From: Chloranthus sessilifolius
Lineage: Eukaryota > Streptophyta > Magnoliopsida > Chloranthales > Chloranthaceae
DNA length: 64,000 nucleotides
Assembly (NCBI GenBank): GCA_021018995.1
Contig: CM037595.1
Span: forward strand, 92,888,491 to 92,952,490
Direction: 5' to 3'
Positions 11,114 to 22,250 of this stretch are shown here, piece by piece. Made by a program: the position numbers and the translations under genes. The notes under the pieces are model-generated. The model was given only the letters and a program-made list of their open reading frames with translations, did no database searches and had not been told where the DNA came from. How positions within the stretch are numbered: the stretch's first letter is position 1; the number at the start of each line of letters is the position of its first letter.

Positions 11114-11804
11114 GATTAGAATCTGGAAACACCGATGCTCTGGTCACAAAAGCTACTCTGTCTTCCCTTTTACGGGGGGAATTCACACCTCTTAGCCACC
11201 GCCGATCACCACCTTGTCCCCTGCCTTATGTTGTGGCACCAAGTTGGACGCTAACAGGCATCAGCTATCATAAACACTTATCAACCTCGATATCTGTGGC
11301 GCCATCTCATCCATTGGATCTCTGCTGCCACCACTTTTTTCAAAGAAAAGGGGTCCACCCATTACATTACAATTGTTGGCACGCATTTTTCTTTTTTCTT
11401 GTTTTTTGGGGAGAAAGGCACTCATGACTTTATTTACTTAAAAGCGTTAGAATGATCAAAAACAGTAAAAGAGCTAAACATGTAAGGATTTGTGGGAGCA
11501 AAGGTTTTTCTTTATCAGCCCCAGTCAGTCGAAATGACAGTTCATCATTCGAAACAAAAGTATCATTAAAGGAAGAATTTCTAGTCGTTGCACTTTAAAC
11601 ATCCCTAGTCACCAAAATGGAGTAGTGAGATAAAGAGGCGAGGTAAAAACTCAAAAAAGAAAGACTGACAACAAGTGAAAAGTTAAAAATTTTAAAGAAA
11701 AAAATACAGAAAGAGTACATCAAGGAAAAATTGGGGAAAAGGTGATAAAAAACAATAGAAAATTGATATATATGTTATGCGCCCCAGCGTAGATATAACA
11801 CTGT

Positions 11805-12310
11805 GGTGCAAAGCGACTGGGGATACGATCCCTGACATCGGGGGTTGCAATGACGATGATTACCCTTTGAAAAGATTACTTGAGGGGATAAATTTATGAA
11901 TTAAAAATTTCACAAATTATTTTTCATCTTTGCTCCAATTTTAATCTCTTTTTTTTCACTTCAAATATGAAGCGCTAGCGCCACTATATCAAGGCGCCAT
12001 CGCTTCCTTGACGGAGCGCTAACGCTTCATGCTTCGTCAAGCAATGGATGACGTTTGCTATATGGCACGCAACACCTTTTTGTTGACACATAATATCATT
12101 TTGTACGAAGCAACAACTTACCTTTTAATCAGAGTTATTGTTGTCAGAACTTGAAGCATAAAACGGTGCGAAGCAATTGGGAATACAACGCCTGACATCG
12201 AGGTTTGCAATGATTATTATTACTATTCGAAAAGACTATTTGAGGCGGAAAATTTATGAATTAAAAACTCACAAATTATTTTTCATTTTTGCCCTAATTT
12301 TACTCTTCTT
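11805..12310. repeat. 146-bp direct repeat, 360 bp apart
   Basis: Copies at 11805-11950 and 12165-12310 are clearly alignable over their whole length. Shared words include CCTGACATCG, AATTTATGAATTAAAAA and CACAAATTATTTTTCAT. They flank the first GAAGCG cluster and lie at the left edge of the Mutator-like region. Confidence 0.85.
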
Positions 12311-13077
12311 ATAGTGCAGTAAGAAGACACAGCAAGAGGCGCTAGCACTACAACGTGAAAGCGACGATGCTCCTTTTTAATGTCTTACTTTTTAAACTTC
12401 TTCTTTTTATGATTCATAGATTTTCAAGACTCCAACGACTAAATGCATCATTGTGAAGTGTCAGTCGATCTATGACGAGACAATTGAACATATAGGAAAA
12501 CTCTGTTTTCAGAATCAGTCTTCATGTCATTCTTTTTGGCACCGAAGGATGTAAAAAATTTCAATGGCCTCCTGGATGCAATCATCAAGTTATAGATTGG
12601 AAAAAAGTTTGAAATTTTGGGAAGGGCACTGCCAGATTTTGCCCAGTTCATTTTTGCTTAATAACTGGCTTTCGAATGACTGACCTTCGTCGTTACCCTC
12701 CCTCTATGCCCCCTTCCGAAGATTAGACGATCATAAATAAGTATTTCAGAAACATTAACCCTGTAAAGAGGGGACACATCCTCAATGCCATTAATGGTGT
12801 AGCTAAGGGTGCTGACGAGGACTTCCTGAAACTCTGTTTATTGTTCGCCCTCACCACCGTCATCTTTCCAAATACAAAATACATTCCTCGACGACCCCTA
12901 TCTCGTTCTCGTTGATAATCTAAGGCGTACAAGCAGAGAGGGCAAATGTTGTCCAAGAATATAATATTTACGGCTGCATGATTGCCCATATTGTAATATA
13001 AATCTCGTTAACAAGTCTCTTTTCACATATTGCAAGACAACAATGTGATAAGAAGCCGACTGGGGCTCGTTGGAAAA

Positions 13078-14969
13078 TGATGTGAATTTTTAATTGTAAT
13101 GTTTTACTCGCAAGCGCACGAATCAGATTGTATATAGTGAGTGCGGAGTACGAGATCGTTCCCACGAAGACTATTTTTGAAGATTTAAAAAGATGAGACA
13201 GTAATTTAAGAAATTTACTAAGATTCAACAGTGCCCTACCAATATTATGATTAGGGTGGTTTTATGAGATGATAATTACTGACTACAAATTAAAATTTAA
13301 TTGATGATTCAAAAATAAAGGTAAAGATGAAGATGCTAAATCCGCCCATCTTTGGTTTGTTTTTCCTGTAATATAAATCTAAGGATTAAACTATGAGATA
13401 TACCATTGAAGAAAAACATCTTTTATGGAAGATAAATGGTCAAAACCCGGATAGGTTCCACATTGCATCCCTGCAATCAGGACTTAATTTCAGGGATGAT
13501 TTTCATATATAGATCTGGGATCAAGGGCATGGCTCGGTACACTTGATCTCAGATACAAATAAAAATCATCCCCAAAGTAGATAAAAATTCCAACAAGAAT
13601 ACCATCATAGATCTGAGATCAAGGGCATGGCTCGGCACACTTGATTTCAGATTAGGGAGTAATTAAGATAAAATTACCATTACAGGTCCAAGATCCAGGG
13701 CATGGCTTGGCACACTCGATCCCGGATCATAATCATAAGTAAATCTACACGACGACAGCAAAAAGACCATATAACAATGATTTGAGTAAAATTACCGTCA
13801 CAGATTTGAAATTCAGGGCATGGCTCGACACACTTGATCCCAGTTAGTGGCGGGAATTTCATCCGTTCGTAATAATAAAATAGCCATAAAATAAAATCTC
13901 ATATTTTAATCCTAGATTCATATTATTAGAAATACATCATTCGAATGAGAATTATTAGATCCCCATCCCTACGAAATTAGCCACGCATGTTGTAATTAAA
14001 TGACATAAATAAATAAGAAATGAAAAATAATATCAATTTAATTAATTAAAAATACCTCAACCTTCAATAAAAATTCTTTGATCCACAAGTACGATGATCT
14101 TTAGAAACAAAATTAACAATGCTCTCTAATAATCTTTAAATTTTAAAGTAGGAATCAACTGAACAAAAATAATAAATTGAATAAAGGAATGCTAAAAAGT
14201 TAAAGGAACAAAGCTCTCAAAAAGAATAATTAAAAATCCTTATCTTTACGTGTAAAAAAAACTAAAAAACTCTAATCTCTAATCTCCTATCTAGCTCTCT
14301 CATCCGAGTTGTTGATTTGACTTTAAATAGTTTCCAAGTTGCGTAGGTTCTCTGGCTCGAAACGTCAGGGTCGATTAATCAACTCCGGGAGGTCGATGCA
14401 TCGACCCTCCTAAAAATCTATAATAGGAGTCAGTTCCGTTTCAAATGGAATTACTTTACTTGATTAATCGAGTAAAGGGTCGATTAATTGACCTTCCCTT
14501 TAACTCTGCAACCAATCAGGGATTATTGTATCAGAATAAGTCACTTTCCTCGATTAATCGAGTGTAAGGTCGATTAATCGACCTTTCCAGATTTCCGTGA
14601 ACTCTCGCCCACTTTTGTATCAGACACTGCCTTGGTATTTCGGCCATAACTTTCTACTCCGAACTTGTATTGGTATGATTCGTATGGCGTTGGAAAGCTG
14701 GAAGAAAGATCTACAACTTTTATGTTTTGGTAATTTCATGAATCTGACGTCTTGATGGTCCAAATTTAGCTGGAAGTTACACCAAGTTCTTGATGACCCA
14801 AAGTTGCAGTGTTTTGATATTATTTTCGGGATTCTTGGGTTGTTTTACGCACTTGGATTATATTTACTTGAAACACTTTAAATCTAATAATTCTCACCAG
14901 ATAGCCTTCATTGAACAGCTAAATGTAGGTATTTAGGGGTGAAATATCATCATATTTCACTACTCATCA
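13078..14969 (-). mobile_element. solo LTR (family A, copy 2)
   Basis: On the - strand it starts TGATGAGTAGTGAAATATGA and ends TTCACATCA. It aligns with copy 1 (1047-2620) at both ends: the start palindrome plus a block with CTACATTTAGCTGTTCAATG, and the end block with GGGAACGATCTCGTACTCCG and CGTGCGCTTGCGAG. The flanks are GAAAA (13073-13077) and GAGAA (14970-14974), a 5-bp duplication with one mismatch. It is about 320 bp longer than copy 1. Its interior has four diverged copies of a 45-bp unit around GGGCATGGCTCGGCACACTT (13500-13850), and an array of TCGATTAATCGA palindromes (14370-14590) where copy 1 has CAATCGATTG. Confidence 0.87.
14370..14590. repeat. palindrome array inside solo LTR copy 2
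   Basis: Repeated GGTCGATTAATCGACC, CTCGATTAATCGAG and TCGATGCATCGA words. Each is self-complementary. Confidence 0.85.
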
Positions 14970-16516
14970 GAGAACATATAACAATTGTCCCCCAACGAAA
15001 AAGGTCTGCCATCACCTCCTCCTCCGTCAATGTGCATTAGCCACCACCGATTCGGATGACAAATGCATGGCCACGGACTTTAAAGAAATTGAGTTGAAAA
15101 ATAAAGAGAATGCCACTCTCCTCCCAACCAACTTAGGGGGTCTATGAAACGCTTACACCGAAGTTTTTGAAGCACGACATGGCATGAAACTGATGCAACG
15201 TTTCCTTTTTTATAGGAATGGCCCCTTGTCAATGTTGGATGCTAAATCGATATTTATTTCAATTCATATCGACCATCTACCCCACTAGGCGCTTGCTTGG
15301 GCCACCCCCACAACCTATACGGTCGTTGTCATGGACCTGTGCCCGGATAAGCCTCTGATGTCCAAATTTGGCGAGGAGATCAGACCCTAGTAAGATTGAA
15401 GACCCTATGAATCGCTTCTCAAAATAAAGTGACAACACCCTCCAACGATGTGCTAGAGCTTCTTAGTCAAAGAGTTGACACTTTTTTTCGGAGCTTCGGC
15501 GCTTCGACTCCGCCGCAGCAACACTTCTTTGTCAGTGCGTTAGCACTCCCAATGCTTCTTCTCCGGAGCGTCGACACTCCCTAATATTTTTTAAATGTAT
15601 GTGTAACCTTTATCCATTTATTTTTTTGGCTGACGAAATATTTTCCAGTACTGTTATATTTGTACTAAGCAACCGATGCAATTTCTGGGGATTATCCTTG
15701 GAAGTGTATGGGCGTAAAAAATGCGCCACGCAAAAAAAAACGATTATGATTGTGGGGTCTTCATGATGAAGTACGTTGAGTGTTTCGGCAAGGACCTCTG
15801 GCCCACATTTACACAGGATGAAATGCTTCATTTCAAGGCCGCGATTTTGCATGCCATCGCTACGCACGTCGAAGAGAAATGGGATGTGGGTGAGGAGGTG
15901 GAAGCGTTGTCTTAAATTTGTTGTTATACAATGTAAACTTAAAATTTGTTGTTATACCTCTTCTGTAACATTTATACAATGTAAACTTAAAATTATATAA
16001 TTTATTTTTGTAGACATTTATACAATGTAAATAACACTTTACAATTTATACTTGTAAGATTTATATATTTTATCTGACTTCATTTGTCAAATGAAGCGTA
16101 ATCGCTCCCGCGATTGGTATTACTAGCGTTTCTAAGTCGAAGCACCGACACTCCAGTAATTCCTATTGAAGCGCCAGCGCTCCTCCTTGGTAGAAGCGCT
16201 AACGCTCCATTCTATTCATAAGTTACACCATACCAAACTTTATTTTTCCAATGAAGTGCCAACGCTGCTTATTGGTATTGTTGGCGATTTTTCGTCGAAG
16301 TGCCATCACTCCTTAATGGTATCTGTATCCGTGTAAATAATCATGGAAGGGCAACATCCGATAATGATGGAAAACAAACAGCCGTTGCAATAATGTTGGA
16401 AAATAGATAGCCAAATCCATTAGTTGTTAGCATTCCTTTAGGGCAGTGCACAATAATGACTATAGTTGTAGAGGGTTCACGGTAGCTTGCAATTTAAAAG
16501 GTTATAACATGAAATT

Positions 16517-16927
16517 TTGTTTCAAGTCACGTCTCTCCTTATCTTTTTGTCTCCTCTCCTCTCATCTGCCTTAGCCCCTAAGAATGAAATGCAACACAAT
16601 GGTTTACGGAGGAGCTACTGGTTGGAGCGTCAGTGTTTCATCCGTTCCTACGATGGTTCGGTTTGCGACATCTTTGATGATAATGAGCTGGTTGTTGCTC
16701 TCGACCACAACGAGCATGTGGTTCCCCTTCCCCCCGTCGAGGTGGTCGTCATTCCGGATGATGACGACTTTATTATAATGTCGGTGGAAGTTCCACCAGC
16801 TTCAGAGCCCCAATGCCAAACTGGGGAGGAGGAGCCCGTTCTTCTCCTGACTCTAAAGACGGTGCTGCTTCTTCCGGCTCCAGAGCCGATGATGCATCTC
16901 CTGGCTCCAGAACCGGTCGACCCATGA
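16517..16927 (+). CDS. unrecognised 136-residue open frame within the Mutator-like region
   Basis: The frame is open for 136 codons and lies between the Ulp1-like relic and the transposase relic. The N-terminus is hydrophobic (about residues 4-20, VTSLLIFLSPLLSSALA) and could pass for a signal peptide. The middle is acidic (DNELVVALDHNEHVV, PDDDDF) and the end is rich in PAPEP and LAPEP units. Its base composition is more GC-rich than its surroundings. I do not recognise a domain. It may be a further element gene, or a chance frame over an old coding stretch, since another frame of the same segment is also open for a while. Confidence 0.3.
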   Translation: MFQVTSLLIFLSPLLSSALAPKNEMQHNGLRRSYWLERQCFIRSYDGSVCDIFDDNELVVALDHNEHVVPLPPVEVVVIPDDDDFIIMSVEVPPASEPQCQTGEEEPVLLLTLKTVLLLPAPEPMMHLLAPEPVDP

Positions 16928-17580
16928 GACGTCTTCTCTCAGCTCAACGGCCTCAGTTGTATTTTTTGTAGACTTTTTTTGTCGACAATGTAAAGAAATC
17001 GTTTTGAGGTTGTAATGAGATTATTTTGTGGGTTAAATTTTAAAATAATGCTCTGACAAATGTTTCCTCTCATTCGAAGAAAAAATGGAATCAATTATAA
17101 TTGTAGCACAACCATATCAAAAAATGGAATCAATCATTCAAATTAAGAATGAACACGTATAAACAAAGAATCAACACAAAAAGAACTGCCATAGTCCTTA
17201 ATTAAATTTCAAAATACTTCTCGGACAAATAGGCGTCCAGGCTTCATAAACGAAACGACTAAGAAGCATCCGCGCTTCATAAACGAAACGCCAACGCTTC
17301 ATAAACGAAGCGGCCACGAGCGCCCGCACTTCTTAAACGCATCGTATTGGAAGCGTTGTCACTTCATAGACGAGGCGTTGATGCTTCCAAGATGAAGCCC
17401 CCATGCTTCATGTATGAAGCATTATTGCTTCTAAAACTAAGCGATTGCGCTATTCATAAAATTGAGTCACTGTGACTTTGTGATACTACACTTTTCATTG
17501 TCCCTTGTTCTGTTTGGCTCTGTCCACCACTAGCAGCCATTATCGTGACTCTGTTTATCGAAAAGTTATGATTTTATGAC

Positions 17581-19771
17581 TCAACTCATCACAACCCTTA
17601 CACTTCCTTTTGTGCTTCTTAGATTGTTCAATATTAACATCAATTCCAGACTTAATTTTATCATTATTGTTTCGCCTTCCTTTGGTGTCACATCATGATC
17701 TTGTAATGATATTCCTTGGATCGCTTGGGGGGAGCTGCCATGAGAGGCCGTGATGCTAGCGAGACTTTCATTCTCCTCTTCCCTTCTAATAGCCTCTATG
17801 CCTTCTATTAATTTCATCATCCTTACTAACGTGTAATCCGTCAAGCGAGCCAACTGTATCCCCAACTAAATTGACTTGAGTCCGTCTTCTCTAACCTTCT
17901 ATATTTTCAACGTAGATAAACAATTGGATCCCTCTTTCTCACCAGCCCCAAATATATAGTATTGTATCTAGTGTCTTTTGTTCATCGAGGTAGAATGTAC
18001 TTAGATGAAATTTGGTTTACATTTTTTTTTTTGTAAACATGGAAGATGTGAGAACACAACAAGCCTTTGGCCTCGAAGTGCTTGCAGTCACAAGTGGCCA
18101 AGGCATTTGAATGTTCGACCACTATCCTCCATCCTCACCACTTCTACACACTTCGTACACTTTAACCGGTCCGGCTTCCTCTTTGGTCACCTTTTGAGAC
18201 TTAAAAGAGGTAAACTTTTGAAACTCAATGTGAAATCTATCGAACACGATTCTCGTATACACACTAGCGGCATGTCTCTTGATTGAATTTTCGAACAAGA
18301 GATCCGATGTTGTAGACATTGAGAAGAAATCCTCTCTATTTTCTTTATCGCTATAAGATTGGAATGCAAGATCACATTGCTTGATAAATTTCATCAATCT
18401 TGTATGGGTACTGACATAGATATCGAAGAAAGAATTTATACTTTCATCGCGTTGGGTAGTGGTCATGCCAGCCCAAAAGGTATCACTCAAGTAGCATGAA
18501 ATTCATTTCCTTCTAAGATCGTACATTTGTTTGAACCACGTGTTGTCTTCCAATTGAAACTCCTCGACAAGTTCTGCCCATCTTCTTTCAAAATCACCAA
18601 CCATGTGACTGAACTTACACTAATTGTAATTTTTGCCAAATTTCTCGTACCTTAGCTCTAGCTGACAGTGATGATTTAGTTCATTCCCCCCAATGTGCTA
18701 TATGGAGAGGCAATGCATGATTTTCGAAAGGACTTCGAAGATGGCTTTTCTCTTCTCATTGCATTGATCAGTAATAATTGCATTAGGTTGCTTATCACCC
18801 ATGCACTTTAGCCACGTTTTAAACAATTAAATGAACGTTTCCTTTGTCTCATCCGTCAGCAACACACATCCAAAAAATATCGTCTGTCAATGATGGTTGG
18901 CCCCTGTAAGCAGCAATTTATGTGTTTTATAAATGGTGTCAAATACCACCACATCACCGAACTGTTGATACATAATTCGTGACCTGTGATCAACCAAAAA
19001 TATATTTCGCATACGATATTCTTCGTCTAGTTTGGCTTCAAAGAAGAAACCATCCTCTTTATTCTGCCTATCAATAAAGGTTTTGATAATGATCATGCAT
19101 ATCGGACGAATGTTACTCTCATTTTTTCTCTTCTTTAGGTAATCCCGAGTTTGTTGAGGACTTACTGTTACTCTAGCTTCTCCATCTAAACTCGATAAAA
19201 TAGTAGAAATCTTTGAAGGAGGAATTATGCCATTAAATGCTCATATCAAATATTTATTTGTCACCCTCATCTTATCATGAGATCGTAATTCCTTCTCCTT
19301 CGTAGGCATAAACAACTGATGATTATGCGACTCTCTAAATTCTATTACCCCCCTCAACTTTTACTTATCAAACTTAATCTTCAACATTGTCTCACATCCG
19401 CATCTGTTGTCTCTTGAACACTTTATATCGACATGTAATTTTCGCTTGTCTTACTGCTTGAAACCTTCGAATGAGCATACAAATTTTCTCTTTATAAATT
19501 TCCCCTTTGTCGATTTGTAAGTATTACTTTTTCTAATACTGAAACTAATTTTCTTTGCATATAAATTATAGAAGTTGTATGCCTCGTCTTCATTTTGAAA
19601 TTTCAAGCCGATATGTGGCTTCCATTCCTCGCGGATATTCTCGGACCTTTCCCAACAATCATGCATTACGATATCTTTGTCACAACCAAGTGAATCTCCT
19701 TCTAAAGAAACAATGTCAGGAGTAAGGTTTAAATCAATACCACCTAAATTAAATTCTCCAAAAGAGTCCAT
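17581..19771 (-). pseudogene. FAR1/FHY3-like Mutator transposase pseudogene
   Basis: Read on the - strand from 19771, it has the full FAR1-family order. The FAR1 DNA-binding domain lies at 19640-19455 (GLKFQNEDEAYNFYNLYAKK, SIRKSN, KRKFVCSFEGFKQ). The MULE transposase core follows at 19096-18650: DEEYRMRNIF, YQQFGDVVVFDTIYKTHK with the first catalytic Asp, then TWLKCMGDKQPNAIITDQ with the second Asp. Next comes FERRWAELVEEFQLEDNTW, then FWAGMTTTQRDESINSFFD at 18490-18420. A SWIM zinc finger is at 18110-18030 (CDCKHFEAKGLLCSHI, the CxCxnCxH pattern), with a tail to 17581. Stops and frameshifts between the segments make it a pseudogene. It could be an old transposase or a decayed domesticated FRS gene; the Ulp1-like neighbour favours a transposon. 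Confidence 0.87.
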
Positions 19772-20116
19772 TACAGCCCTTGCATTAGAAGAAAAGATAG
19801 ATCAATAATGGGCAAATAAAGCAATTACTTCACAAAAGTGATGGTGTGACTATTCTGAGGCGCCATTGCTTCATAGAAGAAGCGATGGCACGATTAGGCT
19901 GATGTACTATCGCTTATTCTATGAAGCGATGGCGTGGCAATTCTGAGGCGTCATTGCTTCACTGAAGAAGCGACGATGCGGCTATGCAGATGCGCCATCG
20001 CTTCACATAAGAAGCGATTGTGCCGTTTTGAAGAAACGATGGCGTGACTATATTGAGGCGCAATCTCTTTATAGAAGAAGTGTCTGCGACGACGCCGATC
20101 TATATATTTTGAATGT

Positions 20117-20251
20117 TTATAATTTTATGATCTATAACATGTAAATCACGCTATATTTGGTGATGAAATAAGTCATTTTATAAAAGCTATTATAAAAATG
20201 ACGTTTTTCCATAGGTCTGAAATTTTAACATTATAGATCATAAAATTATAA
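20117..20251. repeat. perfect 21-bp inverted repeat, 93-bp loop
   Basis: The sequence at 20117-20137 is the exact reverse complement of 20231-20251; the core word is TTATGATCTATAA. It lies just outside the last GAAGCG cluster and may be a small AT-rich miniature element. No duplication of the flanks was seen. Confidence 0.9.
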
Positions 20252-20422
20252 GTAAAGTTGTGTCGCATGGAGCATAAGTGAACGAAACGATATCGACTCG
20301 GCGCTTACCTTTGATGTTACTGTTTTGCGCTTCCATCGACTCAAAGGTCCGGAGAGTGAGAGAGAGAGAGTTGTCTCAGAGATGGAGCGAGAGCTTTTCC
20401 ACAGAGAGTATCGCAATGAAGT

Positions 20423-20424
<2 letters not shown>

Positions 20425-20501
<77 letters not shown>
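20425..20501. repeat. (TA)n tract
   Basis: A TA run of about 38 units, the longest in the window. Confidence 0.97.
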
Positions 20502-20504
<3 letters not shown>

Positions 20505-20784
20505 AAAGATGAAGGGAGAGACATGTAGCAAGAGTGCATTTTTTGAATTCTATTACCGCCCTAAAATGTCTCGCTTCAGACTTGACATTCCTTTTGTTGT
20601 CCCTACCGTTTGTCAAATGTAGCCGCCTGCGCTACCTACCTCTATCAGCAAGATATCTTAGAGATATCAGTGCCGTGGCTAACCCGGGTTAGTGCCAAAG
20701 CACTTTCCACGTGTCCGCTTCTCATTGGTCGGGCTCAAAAATATCTCTACGCCCGACTGCATTTTCCCCTCTGCCTATATAATG

Positions 20785-21205
20785 ACTCTTGACTGCCATT
20801 TAAACACAAAATGATGTTTAAATGATCTTACACCATTAAAATATCAATTTTTATCTCTCACCATTGAAGTGTGATTTATCATTGTGCCATGTGGCACACA
20901 TCTATGATCAATATAAATTGCTTAAGTGGCAATCCATCGTTGGAACATGTCCCAAGAAAAGGATCATGCTTCTAAGTGGATGTAAACCATCTGATCGATG
21001 AACTTTAATATTAGCCATCAAAATTAAGAACAACCGTTGGTATTAGACGGCACAGATTGGATGGTTTGAATCTCCCAAAAAGTGTGATTTTTGGACCCAT
21101 AGCCCTTGCTGATCTATCACTTTAACGGTATAAATTTTCAAGATCATAAGCCAACAAATGGTGTAAGATCGTTTAAACACCATTTAGTGTTTGAATGACG
21201 GTCAG
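20785..21205. mobile_element. inverted-repeat miniature element (family with 57965-58320)
   Basis: The left arm (CCATTTAAACACAAAATGAT, then GATCTTACACCATT) is the inverse of the right arm (AATGGTGTAAGATCGTTTAA, then CACCATTTAGTGTTTGAATG) over about 43 bp. The interior holds GCCATGTGGCACACAT and AACCATCTGATCGATGAA, which recur in related form at 57965-58320. It has no coding capacity. The pairing seems to continue outward into GACTGCC and GACCGTC. Confidence 0.75.
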
Positions 21206-21214
21206 GAGAGCCGG

Positions 21215-21218
<4 letters not shown>

Positions 21219-21274
<56 letters not shown>

Positions 21275-21606
21275 ATCCATCCTCCAAGATCCTGCATGGA
21301 GCTCCATGTGGCACCGTAACACTACATTGATGGCGCATGCAGAACAGGTGTATTGCATAGATCATATGTGCAAAAAATAAATTGAAAACTCATCTTTACT
21401 ATGTATTTCTTTAGCAATAAAATTTGAACCCCTGAAACTTGTCCAAGTTTGATAGTGCTTTAACAATATTTGCTTAAAATTATATTTTTAAAAATTAATC
21501 TAAACAACGCACCAGTACTGTATATGACACCCAAAATGTGTTTTGGATGCCATGTGGTGCTCCACGCGTATCTTGACCGTCCTCCATTAATGGAGGACCT
21601 AATCGG

Positions 21607-21651
<45 letters not shown>

Positions 21652-21989
21652 AAAAAGGATTCGTCCTCCATGGGAGGACGATCACCGTCCTCCAACCTTT
21701 CACGTGGCACCCAAAATATTTGTTCGATGTCTCGTGGACCTCGGGTGCATTGCTTAGATCATCTTTGAAAAAAAAAAATTAAAAACTCAGCTCCATCGTG
21801 TATTTTTTGAACCGTGAAATGTAGACCAATGAAAATCGTCAAACTTTGACTTGTGAGTTTAATTATTTTTTTGTTAATATTGATCTAAACTGTCCACCTG
21901 TGCTCCACGTGGCACCCAAAAAGTATTTTGGGTGCCACGTGGATCTTGGAGGATGGTCACCGTCCTCCATTGGAGGACCTAACCGGCTC

Positions 21990-22027
<38 letters not shown>

Positions 22028-22250
22028 CTCCATGTGGCACCGCAATAAAATTTGAACCGTTGAAACTTGTCCAAGTTTCTAGTGCTTTAACAATATTTGC
22101 TTAAAATTATATTTTTTAAAATTAATCTAAACAACGCACCCATATTGCACATGCCACCCAAAATGTGTTTTGGATGCCGCATGGAGCTCCACGTGTATCT
22201 TGATTGTCCTCCATTAATGGAAGACCTAATTGGCTATATATATAAATAAT
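21219..22250. mobile_element. three tandem miniature elements punctuated by (TA)n tracts
   Basis: Three related units follow each other: about 21280-21605, 21650-21990 and 22025-22240. Each has a CTCCATGTGGCACC or ACGTGGCACCC block, a TTTGAACCGTTGAAACTTG-type block, and a GTCCTCCATTAATGGAGGAC palindrome next to a TA run. The runs are at 21219-21271, 21608-21649 and 21992-22024. TA tracts at the unit borders suggest repeated insertion into, or growth of, TA targets. Confidence 0.75.

Larger units (their letters stand above)
12430..15915 (+). pseudogene. DUF1985/Ulp1-like protease pseudogene of a Mutator-like element
   Basis: The reading lies in broken frames. At 12700-12900 the + strand gives a KYFRNINPVKRGHI start, then EDFLKLCLLFALTTVIFPN and KYIPRRPLSRS, which resembles the DUF1985 domain that precedes transposon Ulp1 genes. 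At 15721-15915 it gives KKNDYDCGVFMMKYVEC and then HFKAAILHAIATHVEEKW. The NxxDCGVF block is the catalytic-cysteine segment of C48 (Ulp1) cysteine proteases. The His and Asp parts of the triad are not visible, and the usual Gln before the DCG is not evident. A solo LTR at 13078-14969 splits the gene; frames on both sides read on without an obvious stop across the join (TGARWK, then EHITIV). It is not functional. Confidence 0.65.
11970..20090. repeat. dispersed clusters of GAAGCG/CGCTTC near-palindromes
   Basis: Short near-palindromes of the form GAAGCGCTAGCGCC, GGAGCGCTAACGCTTC and GAAGCGCCAGCGCTCC recur in clusters at about 11970-12060, 12330-12370, 15490-15590, 16090-16330, 17215-17460 and 19855-20090. 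They avoid the inserted solo LTR (13078-14969) and occur between rather than within the coding relics. Comparable repeated short motifs bind the transposase in several plant DNA transposon groups; that role is inferred here. Confidence 0.75.
11770..20095. mobile_element. decayed Mutator-like element with FAR1-type transposase and Ulp1-like gene
   Basis: This composite region is supported by three things. A FAR1-type transposase pseudogene is on the - strand (17581-19771). A DUF1985-like plus Ulp1-like protease pseudogene is on the + strand (12430-15915). Clusters of GAAGCG/CGCTTC motifs occur from 11970 to 20060 and rarely elsewhere in the window. Mutator-like elements carrying a Ulp1-type gene beside a transposase are known in plants, but here the two genes converge. 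A solo LTR (13078-14969) inserted later. I could not find terminal inverted repeats or a 9-bp duplication, so the outer borders are estimates taken from the motif clusters. Confidence 0.65.

Noticed and set aside
10957..11427. 156-codon open frame
   Set aside because: It runs through the GGCCC repeat and the (CT)n microsatellite, has low-complexity Ser/Leu stretches and no domain.
15610..15867. 85-codon frame on the - strand
   Set aside because: It is the antisense shadow of the Ulp1-like catalytic segment.
18005..18286. 93-codon frame on the + strand
   Set aside because: It is the antisense of the SWIM finger and transposase C-terminal part.
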